Assembly: GCA_913061345.1 (NCBI GenBank)
Contig: CAJXTZ010000062.1
Coordinates: 1-12,643 of the forward strand
DNA length: 12,643 nt
Source of the DNA: an uncultured Erythrobacter sp.
GTDB lineage: Bacteria > Pseudomonadota > Alphaproteobacteria > Sphingomonadales > Sphingomonadaceae
Direction of reading: 5' to 3'
In this document: in pieces, positions 1 to 6,265 of the stretch
Position numbering within the stretch: the first letter of the stretch is position 1
Layout: every line of letters starts with the position of its first letter
Notes under the pieces: generated by a model
The model's input: the letters and a program-made list of their open reading frames with translations, nothing else
Told to the model about the DNA's origin: nothing
Databases searched by the model: none
Made by a program: the position numbers and the translations under genes

Positions 1-157
1 CGACTGCACCTTGCCATATTTGGCTGGTGCGAGAGCCGTCCACGACTTCACGTCAACCCCATTGCGGACATTGGGCAGTGAGGAGTTAAACGTCAGCTTC
101 GCGCCTTCATCGCGATCAGAGGTCGCATCTGGGCGAGCAAAACTCCAAGCGATGCTT
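1..157 (-). other. Open frame running off the left edge, identity unknown
   Basis: Downstream of the FixJ-like gene one minus-strand frame is open from an in-frame TAA near 157 to the window edge. It reads SIAWSFARPDATSDRDEG and continues to end in APAKYGKVQS. No ATG lies near its beginning; the only evident candidate start is an internal GTG. The plus strand is also open here in the same codon phase (ends LQAML, stop near 160), so the coding strand is undecided. It could be the start of another gene in the same island, a fragment of a broken gene, or chance. I recognise no family. Confidence 0.2.
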
Positions 158-177
158 TAAACCGATCGAATGTTAAC

Positions 178-834
178 TCATTTCAATTTCTTGGATGACC
201 GAACAATCTTGCTTCTATTTTTCCTTGAATAAGTGGCAGGTATCGCCCAATCTGCTTCCAGCCGCAATTGCAGAGCCTCACTAATTGACGAAGCCTTCAA
301 TTTTTCAAGCATGTTAGCACGGTGGACCTCTACCGTCCGCCGGCTAATATTCAGTGCGCGCGCAATACTTTCATTGCGCAATCCTTTTGAGACACAATCT
401 AAAACCTCTAATTCACGGCTTGAAACGCGTCCGATTCTTTCCTCTGCGGCAAACTTGCGACGACGCGCTTCGATCACGTAAGCCCCTTCCGAGTGTGTCG
501 CATGCACAACCCTTTTCACTTGAGAACTGTCCAAGGGCAGTTCCAGATAGTCAAATGCACCGGCCCGGATCGTCTCTACGACTTCGCGCACGCTCGGGCT
601 TTTGCTAGCAACAACAATCGGCACCCAAATTTCAGCGTCGGCGAGCGCTTGCTCGATCGTATCAATCCCGTCCTTGCCCGCCAGTATAACACCCCCCCTC
701 GGAGGAGCTGCCCATATTTCGAGCAAGTCTGCATACAGTTCGGCATGAAAGCCGCACTCGAAAATCAATCGAGATTGAGCCGCGCGGAAACGACTGTCAC
801 CGCCGAGTATGTGAAACGTGAATTTGTTTTGCAT
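178..834 (-). CDS. FixJ/NarL-like regulator with degenerate receiver and LuxR HTH
   Basis: A 218-residue protein with two-component response-regulator architecture. Residues 1-115 resemble a receiver domain and residues about 132-200 form a GerE/LuxR helix-turn-helix (SSRELEVLDCVSKGL, then NESIARALNISRRTVEVHR). The C-terminus is basic (SRKNRSKIVRSSKKLK). The receiver appears inactive: the strand that should carry the phospho-Asp reads GGVILAGKDG, with Ala where Asp is expected, and the usual K-P near AGAFDYLELPLD is L-P. DNA binding is therefore probably controlled without phosphorylation, by protein contact, ligand or abundance. The start at 834 gives a full N-terminal strand (FTFHILGGDS). 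The ribosome binding site is weak (GAAG). It lies 50 bases after the 56-aa gene and is probably the distal gene of the same cluster. Family membership is firm; the target genes are unknown. Confidence 0.85.
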   Translation of the reverse strand: MQNKFTFHILGGDSRFRAAQSRLIFECGFHAELYADLLEIWAAPPRGGVILAGKDGIDTIEQALADAEIWVPIVVASKSPSVREVVETIRAGAFDYLELPLDSSQVKRVVHATHSEGAYVIEARRRKFAAEERIGRVSSRELEVLDCVSKGLRNESIARALNISRRTVEVHRANMLEKLKASSISEALQLRLEADWAIPATYSRKNRSKIVRSSKKLK

Positions 835-884
835 GAGAATGCTTCAAAAAAGTCGTTAGCGAACCATGATCTGTGTGTTCAGCG

Positions 885-1055
885 CTAGGCTGCAAACGCG
901 AGAATCGATGCGGAGATAACCAGCCCGAGGAAGGCAAACGATAGCAAGCTGGCGAAGCTGGTTGGGATAGGATGCTGGGCATCCGGCACGAAATGGCGGC
1001 GCACATTTGGCGTGCGGGCCGACTTCCGTTCCTGACTGTCGTAGCGCGACAGCAC
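885..1055 (-). CDS. Small tail-anchored membrane protein (56 aa)
   Basis: A 56-residue reading frame starting with GTG directly after the TAG of the preceding gene (TAGGTG). A GGAG sits nine bases upstream inside that gene, so translational coupling is likely. The first half is polar and basic (MLSRYDSQERKSARTPNVRR). The second half is one hydrophobic span of about 22 residues (SFASLLSFAFLGLVISASIL) ending at AFAA, which predicts a single C-terminal membrane helix with the N-terminus in the cytoplasm. I recognise no family. The tight junction, ribosome binding site, hydrophobic segment and position inside a one-direction cluster make it credible despite its size. It could anchor or sense for its neighbours, but this is inference. 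Confidence 0.6.
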   Translation of the reverse strand: MLSRYDSQERKSARTPNVRRHFVPDAQHPIPTSFASLLSFAFLGLVISASILAFAA

Positions 1056-1307
1056 CTACCTATTCTCCAACCTTTTACAGAAACCGACAATTGCTTCCTC
1101 CGCGTGACGCGTAATACTAAGGAAATCGTCTCCCTTCTCACAGTTGGCCGCGCGGTCAGTCCAAATCACGATTATTCTTCTGGTCCGCTCAAAATCCAGC
1201 TGCCTGGCCACAGCTTTGAACTCTTCTGAGCGACGCGCGTGCAGGACGTCATCGAGTGAGCCCAATGCTTCAACTTTCGGCGGAGTGTATTGAGGACGCA
1301 TAGTCAT
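1056..1307 (-). CDS. Small protein (83 aa) with lasso-leader-like N-terminus
   Basis: The ATG at 1307 overlaps the stop of the 61-aa gene (ATGA), with an AGAGAG purine run just upstream. An ATG at 1322 is also in frame but less likely. The N-terminus MTMRPQYTPPKVEALGSLDD fits the Y-x2-P-x-[LV]-x3-G spacing seen in lasso-peptide and other RiPP leaders bound by PqqD-like recognition domains. What follows is not an obvious lasso core: after DVLHARRSEEF comes a charged helix, then a strand-like RIIVIWTDRAANCEK segment and a second helix ending in FCKRLENR. No lasso cyclase or protease is nearby. It may be an effector or substrate that uses a leader-like docking tag, or an unrelated small protein. 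The end is coupled to the next gene (TAGGTG). Confidence 0.65.
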   Translation of the reverse strand: MTMRPQYTPPKVEALGSLDDVLHARRSEEFKAVARQLDFERTRRIIVIWTDRAANCEKGDDFLSITRHAEEAIVGFCKRLENR

Positions 1308-1489
1308 GATCTCTCTTCGCAATTATTGTCGGATCGCAAATTCGTAAGGCCGCGGCTCGCGGTGTATTTGATGAGGAATTCGCCACCGTCGGGCTGGGTA
1401 AGTGGAATGGGGGAGCTATCGTCCACCAACCGGTCAAGGATGGCGGTGTTGGCTCGCGGCGACGATTTTTGGTCGTGCCCGCCGCTCAC
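1304..1489 (-). CDS. Small hypothetical protein (61 aa), GTG start
   Basis: The start codon is GTG at 1489, overlapping the TGA of the RadC-like gene (GTGA). The stop overlaps the next start (ATGA). This double coupling is the main evidence that it is a gene. The product begins MSGGHDQKSSPRANTAILDR, is polar, and has a possible strand at GGEFLIKYTA. It has no membrane span or signal peptide, and I recognise no family. In size it is near a PqqD-like recognition domain, but the sequence does not show that fold's usual residues, so I make no functional claim. Confidence 0.55.
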   Translation of the reverse strand: MSGGHDQKSSPRANTAILDRLVDDSSPIPLTQPDGGEFLIKYTASRGLTNLRSDNNCEERS

Positions 1490-2115
1490 AACAGGTTATC
1501 CTGTCGCATGCTAAAAACCTGGCCTCTGCCGACGATCAGGTGATCGAGAAGTTCGATGTCGATCCGCAGGCACAGCCTTTCCAGTTCTGCAGTGAAGTGC
1601 TTGTCTTTCCCGGACGGCGTGGCGTTTCCCGAAGGGTGATTGTGCGCTGCAACGATCTTATCCGCATCGAGGTCAAGCGCACGTGAGATTATCGTGCGAA
1701 ACGAACCGCCGATGAAGCTCTTGGCGCCGGAGGTCATATCTTCATCGCGAAGGAAATTGTTCTCGTGATCGAGGAATACGAGGCGCAGGCGCTCTTCGCG
1801 CGGATTGTCGAGTTCGATCAGCAGGAAGTCGAGGAATGCTTTGCCGAAGATATTGACGCGCCCGCCAGAGAATCGCTCGCGCAATTCGATGGCGGTGATC
1901 CGCCGCAGGCCGAGTATAGCGGCCAATGCCTGCTCATCCCCGTCTAGGGTGCGTAAAAGCGCGTCGGGAGACGCGGCAAATACGCAGTGCACACTGTTGA
2001 AACGCTCGATCAGCTGTTCTGCGATGCGCTCCGACCGTGCGCCCAGAATAGGCGTGAGGATTTCAGCCAAGAGCGATATGGCCCCGAGCTTTCCACTCTT
2101 TTTAGATGCGCCCAT
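1486..2115 (-). CDS. RadC-like JAB/MPN domain protein
   Basis: A 209-residue protein of the RadC family. The N-terminal part (about residues 10-75) matches the helix-hairpin-helix-like region of RadC (LLAEILTPIL, IAEQLIERF, LAAILGLRRI). The C-terminal part is a complete JAB/MPN domain with the metal motif HNHPSGNATPSGKD (His158, His160, Asp171) and the family ending ELLDHLIVGRG. JAB domains are zinc metalloenzymes. For bacterial RadC the reaction is unproven, and its old DNA-repair role is doubted; such genes are frequent on islands and prophages. I chose the ATG at 2115 because the RadC fold starts there and the upstream frame is used by the membrane-protein gene, which it overlaps by 106 bases. 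The stop overlaps the next start (GTGA). Family assignment is strong; the role in this cluster is unknown. Confidence 0.85.
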   Translation of the reverse strand: MGASKKSGKLGAISLLAEILTPILGARSERIAEQLIERFNSVHCVFAASPDALLRTLDGDEQALAAILGLRRITAIELRERFSGGRVNIFGKAFLDFLLIELDNPREERLRLVFLDHENNFLRDEDMTSGAKSFIGGSFRTIISRALDLDADKIVAAHNHPSGNATPSGKDKHFTAELERLCLRIDIELLDHLIVGRGQVFSMRQDNLL

Positions 2116-2525
2116 AATCCCCAGGCCATGCCCACCAACTGGACGTAAGACGGCGCGATAGTCAGGACGAAGTAGACGGCTGGCTTGATCGGCAAGAATT
2201 CGCGGTGAAGATGCATCATGGTCGCTATGAGCTGTGCTGCCAGAAGCCATAATGGATAGATCCTATTCGCTACTAGTGCGAGGGAGGTCAGCGACAACAT
2301 CATCAAGATGTCGATAGTCAGAAACCCCAAGTTCACATTCCGGAAAGCGAGCGATGAGACGGGAAAGGCCAGCCTGTATATGTAGACTGAAGCAATCGCG
2401 CAGACGAAGGTTGTCGCTGCCCACTTTTCCGGTCCGGCCCCGCGCCAAAAGGCGATTAGAGCCAAGGCTAGAAAGCCTGCGTTCTGCAGGAATACACGAT
2501 TGCCGAGCAGGAAATCCAGAACCAT
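2010..2525 (-). CDS. Integral membrane protein of unknown function (about 5 TM)
   Basis: A 171-residue hydrophobic protein with probable membrane spans near residues 11-28, 36-52, 66-86, 91-106 and 115-141, followed by a basic polar tail (LKRVESSGPYRSWLK). I recognise no family and see no transporter or enzyme motif; a His-rich turn (MMHLHREF) lies between spans four and five. The start ATG at 2525 has only a weak upstream purine stretch (GAGAAAG) and follows the 110-aa gene by 41 bases. The polar tail, from about residue 137, lies entirely inside the start of the RadC-like gene. The last span ends about where that gene begins, so the tail may be a by-product of the overlap. It could act as a sensor or anchor for the two regulators of the cluster; this is inference. 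Confidence 0.7.
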   Translation of the reverse strand: MVLDFLLGNRVFLQNAGFLALALIAFWRGAGPEKWAATTFVCAIASVYIYRLAFPVSSLAFRNVNLGFLTIDILMMLSLTSLALVANRIYPLWLLAAQLIATMMHLHREFLPIKPAVYFVLTIAPSYVQLVGMAWGLWAHLKRVESSGPYRSWLKSSRLFWAHGRSASQNS

Positions 2526-2566
2526 GAGTAAGTCACTTTCTCAGTGTCTGCTGCCCGGCTACACGA

Positions 2567-2899
2567 TTACGCGTGCTTTTTCACCTCGACCGGACCGAGA
2601 TCTTCTGTCGGGCAAGCGCCAGGAACATCGGGGATGTCGGTGATCCTTGTGAAGTCATCGCGCATGGATTTGTGCGCCTTGGCCAATTCACCCATCGAAG
2701 AGACATCATCCGAGATTGCCTTCTGCAAACGCATCACGGCAAGATGACCTTGGTATTGCGGTAATTCGGTTTCCAGGCGCGTCGTCATCATGCTTTCGAG
2801 CAGACGCGCCTTGGAGCGCAGGGCTTCATTTGCAGCGCGTTCTGCATCGTCGAGATTATTGGCAATGCGAATCCCTGTGGTTTCAACTGTGAGCGACAT
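2567..2899 (-). CDS. Hypothetical helical protein (110 aa)
   Basis: A 110-residue soluble protein. I chose the ATG at 2899 (MSLTVETTGIRIANN) over an in-frame upstream start at 2962 because a clear AAGGA lies about nine bases before it and the upstream extension is basic and unlike the rest. The sequence is mostly predicted helix and charged (LDDAERAANEALRSKARLLE, then MRLQKAISDDVSSMGELAKA), with a Pro-rich end (DIPDVPGACPTEDLGPVEV). The helical pattern would suit a coiled coil or small bundle. There is no signal peptide or membrane span. No known family is recognised. It sits between the membrane-anchored LuxR-type gene (65 bases upstream) and the membrane-protein gene (41 bases downstream). 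Confidence 0.65.
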   Translation of the reverse strand: MSLTVETTGIRIANNLDDAERAANEALRSKARLLESMMTTRLETELPQYQGHLAVMRLQKAISDDVSSMGELAKAHKSMRDDFTRITDIPDVPGACPTEDLGPVEVKKHA

Positions 2900-2964
2900 T
2901 ATCTTTTCCTTGCGAGGCAAGCACTCGACCTTGCCTTTTCGATTTCCTGAAGGACGACGCAAGT

Positions 2965-3486
2965 TCAGATCAGTTCGCCCACCTCCCCAGCAACGGCCAG
3001 GAGGATCAGCGCCAGTACGAGCAAGCCTACGGCAAGGCCCACGCTGGCAGCGAGGCGGAAGATCGAAGCGTATGCGCCTTCGAGCACCTCCGGAACGACC
3101 CTCGGTTCCTCTCGTGAAGCCCAGGCGGACGGTGCCGCGAAGGGCACTGCGTCGCTGAGTTCAAAGGTTTCCCGCCGGAAGTTCTGAGCAAGCCTCTCGT
3201 CGAATTCCTGCAAGAACGGGAGCTGATTTTTTGTGGCTGTAGTCTTTCTACAGGGTTCCTCGGTGAGGCAGTACTCGCGGTAGAGGCGGCCTACCTCTGC
3301 CTTGGTTACGTCGCCGAGTTTCCGGCGAAGGGTTTGCACTCGCTTGGTGGCGGCTGAATTGGAGATGTCGAAGTGGGTGGCTATTTCGTCAGTCGTGCGA
3401 CCGTCGGCCACTAGCTCGAGTGTGGCTTTTTGCTCTGCTGTGCAACGGCAAAACACCGCTGCGGTATCAATCAATCGGCTTTTCAT
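2965..3486 (-). CDS. LuxR-type HTH protein with C-terminal membrane anchor
   Basis: A 173-residue protein whose N-terminal third carries a LuxR/sigma-region-4-like helix-turn-helix: TAEQKATLELVADGRTTDEI, then ATHFDISNSAATKRVQTLRRKLG. A polar linker of about 75 residues follows (NQLPFLQEFDERLAQNFRRE). A single hydrophobic span (ASVGLAVGLLVLALILLAVA, about residues 146-166) lies seven residues from the end. This predicts a regulator tethered to the inner membrane with its DNA-binding domain in the cytoplasm. The ATG at 3486 is used; a TTG two codons upstream is also possible, and neither has a good ribosome binding site. It is the first gene of the minus-strand cluster, so it may control the cluster and be released or modulated at the membrane, possibly through the membrane protein two genes on. 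Domain calls are firm, regulation is inferred. Confidence 0.8.
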   Translation of the reverse strand: MKSRLIDTAAVFCRCTAEQKATLELVADGRTTDEIATHFDISNSAATKRVQTLRRKLGDVTKAEVGRLYREYCLTEEPCRKTTATKNQLPFLQEFDERLAQNFRRETFELSDAVPFAAPSAWASREEPRVVPEVLEGAYASIFRLAASVGLAVGLLVLALILLAVAGEVGELI

Positions 3487-4069
3487 AGTCAAACTTACTT
3501 AGTCGAATGGCAACGAATGGACCAGACCCACCCGTCAACAATTCCGTTCAAACGCCGAGATCGCCACGGACACGAGTGCATCAGCCGGCCGTCCGTCTGC
3601 ATAATCCCGAATCGGCTAGCATGTTCCGATTTGCCAAGAATACTGTCGCTCTGCGGTTGCTGATCATTAACAGAAGTGAAGCTCAATCTTCAAAGTGACC
3701 GATCAGCCAGGGGCCGCTTTCCACCTCACTTTCAGACATTCGCGATCGCACCGCTCGTCGCTATTTCCTGACGCTCTCAACCACCGCCCATACTAAATGA
3801 AAGGGCTGGAACAAGTTTTGACCTGGCGTATCCACGGTATCCTGATCGAAGTCTGCTATCCCAAAGCAAGGCCGCCACAAGACGGGCATTCGCACATCAA
3901 TTCTGCGTCCCTCTATTGCTACGTGTCCCCGATGAACCGGCTTGGGCAATGGGAGGCGCAGGAGCCTGCCCTCGCTAGTCGCCCACGGGTCCCTTCTTGC
4001 CCGATGCCGAACCTTCTCTTCGTAGCTTAATCCTCGCAGCGCATATACATCCTTGAAGGCCATAGCGCC
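3487..4069. other. Gene-poor spacer between cluster and integrase remnant
   Basis: About 580 bases in which I find no convincing gene. Reading frames on both strands are short, low in recognisable structure and lack good ribosome binding sites. The part next to 3486 must hold the promoter of the minus-strand cluster; a TTGACG hexamer reads on the minus strand at about 3535, but I see no good -10 partner. Just before the LuxR-type start the minus strand reads CTAAGTAAGT, which could be a regulator half site, unproven. The part next to 4070 precedes the integrase and may hold decayed arm-type integrase sites. Confidence 0.4.
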
Positions 4070-5169
4070 ATGCGCCAGAGCAATGGCGATCTCCGCTACA
4101 ACGTAAACATCATGGTGGACGGCCAACGCATTCACCGCGTGATCGGACGTGAGAGCGAAGGCACGACCCGCGAACAGGCAGAGCGGGCAATCGAGGGCTT
4201 CCGCACGAAGTCCCGCGAGGGAAGGCTTGACCTCCCTACTGGGCGCAAGATCCGCCGCACCTTCGCCGAGGCGGGGGAAGAATATCTTGCCCAAATGGAG
4301 GATCACCCGAAGCAAGGACGCAATTTCAGCCGGAAACGGCACCACATGCGTGCGCGGCTGGCACCGTATTTCAAAACGCAGCATGTGGAGAAGCTAACCG
4401 ACATCGCCGTTGCACACTATGTCCGTCAACGTCGGAACGAGGGCGCAGCGAACGCGACAATCAACCGCGAACTTTCCACTCTCTCCCACTTCTAAATCGC
4501 TGCCTCGATTGGGGATGGACTAAGAAGCGCCTCAAGATCGACAAAGCGCAGGAGACACGTAAACAGATCACTGTGCTGTTTATCGCCGAGCAACAGGCGC
4601 TCATGAAAGCCGCCATCGGGGATCAAGATCCTTTGACATAGCTGTTCGTCGCGATTGCGATCGGCACTGGCATGAGACACAGCGAGATCATGCGCCTTCG
4701 ATGGGACGAAATCAATTTCCCGCAACGCCGTATCTTCATCGGCAAGGCTAAGGCAGGCCAGCGTGAGCAGCCGATCCCGGAGACCTCTCCACCCGCCTGG
4801 AGGCGGAATGGCAGCAACTTGGCAAACCGGAGAGTTATCTGTTTCCTACAAGTCGCAAAGCACCCTCACCGATCGACAATGACCAAGCAGTTCCGACGGT
4901 CCGTCAAGCGGGCTGGTTTGCGCCCAGATAAGGTGACGCCGCATATACTGCGTCACACTGCGATAACGGCCCTCGTAAAGTCAGGCGTTGACCTGCCAAC
5001 TATCCAAAAAATCAGCGGGCACAAAACGCTCGCAATGATTTTACGCTACACCCAGCTTTCCGACGCACATGTCGATCGCAGCGTGGCAAAGCTCAACGTG
5101 CCCTTTCCTGACACGATTACACCGGAATTACACACACAGCCGAATAAGGCCGTCAATGCGGCCGCTTGA
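4070..5169 (+). pseudogene. Tyrosine recombinase (phage-type integrase), disrupted
   Basis: A site-specific integrase of about 365 residues broken into pieces. The N-terminal DNA-binding part (RYNVNIMVDGQRIHRVIGRE, then a core-binding domain ending ATINRELSTLSH) stops at TAA 4493-4495. The reading continues one frame over as LNRCLDWGWTKKRLK, consistent with loss of one base near 4488. An in-frame TAG follows at 4639-4641 (DQDPLT*LFVAIAIGTGM). Between about 4782 and 4880 the natural reading is again in another frame (LSTRLEAEWQQLGKPESYLF), bounded by two compensating shifts. The catalytic residues survive: Arg in TGMRHSE, HILRH, GHK and Tyr in LRYTQLS (codon 5047-5049). It points at the 3' end of the tRNA-Leu gene 30 bases away. 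The element probably can no longer excise itself. Confidence 0.9.
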
Positions 5170-5187
5170 AAACTGCAAGAATCGCAG
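5169..5187 (-). terminator. Possible terminator of tRNA-Leu
   Basis: On the minus strand just beyond the tRNA 3' end, a CTGC/GCAG stem with a seven-base loop is followed by TTTTC. The stem is only four base pairs, so this is a weak call. It overlaps the last bases of the integrase remnant. Confidence 0.3.
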
Positions 5188-5198
5188 AAAACCAACTA

Positions 5199-5284
5199 TG
5201 GTGCGGGCGGCGGGACTCGAACCCGCACGTCTCAAAGGACAGGGGATTTTAAGTCCCCGGCGTCTACCATTCCGCCACGCCCGC
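5199..5284 (-). tRNA. tRNA-Leu(UAA)
   Basis: On the minus strand an 86-base cloverleaf starts GCGGGCGTGGCGGAATGGTA and ends CGCCCGC-A-CCA with an encoded CCA. The seven-base acceptor stem pairs perfectly. The anticodon arm is GGGGA-CTTAAAA-TCCCC, giving anticodon TAA, and the T-arm holds GGTTCGAACC. A long variable arm, as expected for a class II tRNA such as Leu, lies between the anticodon and T arms. Its 3' end faces the disrupted integrase, so it is the probable attachment site of the element on the left. The gene remains intact after integration, as is normal when the element restores the tRNA end. Confidence 0.96.
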
Positions 5285-5482
5285 TGCGCCTGCCTGTCTT
5301 GTGACGAGCGCCAGCGCGCGGTGCCTAGCCGTTGACCGCTCGCTTGCCAATTGCTCTGGGGCGGCTCGACAGAAAAAGGCGAGCACGATTTCGATCATGA
5401 TCGGTGCGCCGAAGTCAGGTCTTGCCGCCTCACCGGCACTGCACAGTTGCCGCGATCGCCATTTACGCGCATAGTCGCGCTC

Positions 5483-5881
5483 ATGCTGCACCTCGCCCTC
5501 GTCCTTGCTGCGCAATTCGCTGCCGACGCGCTGCCCGCAGGCACCTACGACGGACAGTGCCTTTATCCCGACGCCGTTCGGGAGCGAGCGGCGGGCACGG
5601 TTCTGGCCACCTGCAACCGCGCGGTCGTTGCACCAGGCGGCGTGGCCTTCGTGATACGCGGTAGCAGACAGCAGATACAGTTCCGAGGGACATGGAATGG
5701 GGACAGGCTGACGGTGGAAAGCGTCGTTCTGCGCGGGCGTGATCCCGTCGAAGTGCGGGGACTGTGTAAACTGTACGAAGCGGACGATAGTCTCTCAACC
5801 ATCGCCTGCACCGCAGTGGGTTCGGGTAACCGCAGTTATGCTGCCAATTTCGTGGCGTCGCGGATCAACAACGCGCGCTGA
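5483..5881 (+). CDS. Small secreted hypothetical protein
   Basis: A 132-residue protein. The frame is open further upstream, but the ATG at 5483 gives a typical signal peptide (MLHLALVLAAQFAADALPAG), while the upstream extension is polar and unlikely. The mature part (GTYDGQCLYPDAVRERAAGT, then QIQFRGTWNGDRLTVESVVL) looks like a small beta-rich domain with paired cysteines (GQC, TCN, GLC, IACT) that could form two disulphides in the periplasm. It has no charged catalytic motif and I do not recognise the family. It stands alone: a minus-strand tRNA lies upstream and a strong terminator follows 33 bases after the stop. A ribosome binding site is not obvious. Confidence 0.65.
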   Translation: MLHLALVLAAQFAADALPAGTYDGQCLYPDAVRERAAGTVLATCNRAVVAPGGVAFVIRGSRQQIQFRGTWNGDRLTVESVVLRGRDPVEVRGLCKLYEADDSLSTIACTAVGSGNRSYAANFVASRINNAR

Positions 5882-5914
5882 GTCGATTGCCGGCGGCCTT
5901 CTCCGAAAAAACAC

Positions 5915-5950
5915 AAAGGAACGCGGACCAATTCGATCCGCGTTCCTTTT
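5915..5950. terminator. Bidirectional intrinsic terminator
   Basis: A perfect 13-bp inverted repeat, AAAGGAACGCGGA (5915-5927) and TCCGCGTTCCTTT (5937-5949), with a nine-base loop. It is followed by T-rich sequence on the plus strand and, through the A-rich run at 5906-5911, on the minus strand. It lies between the convergent secreted-protein and ihfB genes and can end both transcripts. Confidence 0.9.
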
Positions 5951-5980
5951 GTTTGCGCTTGCTCGTCACCAAGCCGCGTA

Positions 5981-6265
5981 TCAGCCTTCCGGGTTCAGCC
6001 TTTCACGCATTTCCTTGCCCGGTTTGAAATAGGGCACGCGCTTTGCAGGCACGTCCACCGATTCACCGGTCCGCGGATTGCGTCCCGTGCGAGCGTCGCG
6101 CTCACGAGTGGAGAAGGTGCCGAAGCCGCGCAGTTCCACGCGGCCCCCTTCGGCAAGACGCTGCGTGATTTCATCGAAGAAAAGATCGACGACCTGTTCG
6201 ATTTCCTCTGGTCGCAGATCAGGATTGTCTGCGCAAAGGGCCTGGAGAAGTTCCGACCGTATCAA
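5981..6265 (-). CDS. ihfB: Integration host factor subunit beta
   Basis: A 94-residue HU/IHF family DNA-bending protein. The dimerisation helices (LLQALCADNPDLRPEEIEQV) are followed by the beta saddle RVELRGFGTFSTRERDARTG and the DNA-intercalating arm GRNPRTGESVDVPAKRVPYF, ending KPGKEMRERLN. The beta-type assignment rests on the N-terminus IRSELLQ and the GGRVELRGFGTF context. IHF pairs with the alpha subunit, encoded elsewhere, to bend DNA by a sharp turn in transcription, replication and phage-type recombination. The start is TTG at 6265, giving the expected N-terminus (M)IRSEL, with an AGGGGGG Shine-Dalgarno run about seven bases upstream. It is a stand-alone gene ending at the shared terminator. 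Confidence 0.95.
   Translation of the reverse strand: MIRSELLQALCADNPDLRPEEIEQVVDLFFDEITQRLAEGGRVELRGFGTFSTRERDARTGRNPRTGESVDVPAKRVPYFKPGKEMRERLNPEG

Noticed and set aside
797..1141. 114-codon minus-strand frame between the 83-aa gene and the FixJ-like gene
   Set aside because: Cys/Arg/Ser-rich and without structure. The alternative 56-aa frame has better start context and a membrane helix.
885..2115. A complete lasso-peptide biosynthesis cluster
   Set aside because: Only a leader-like motif is present. There is no Asn-synthetase-like cyclase, no transglutaminase-like protease, no recognisable PqqD-like protein and no plausible core starting with Gly and a Glu/Asp at position 7-9.
3761..4384. 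207-codon minus-strand frame across the integrase N-terminus
   Set aside because: It shows no family resemblance and overlaps sequence that reads clearly as an integrase on the plus strand.
5392..5403. 12-base perfect palindrome CGATCATGATCG
   Set aside because: It is short, isolated and not near a promoter that I can identify; such palindromes arise by chance at this length.
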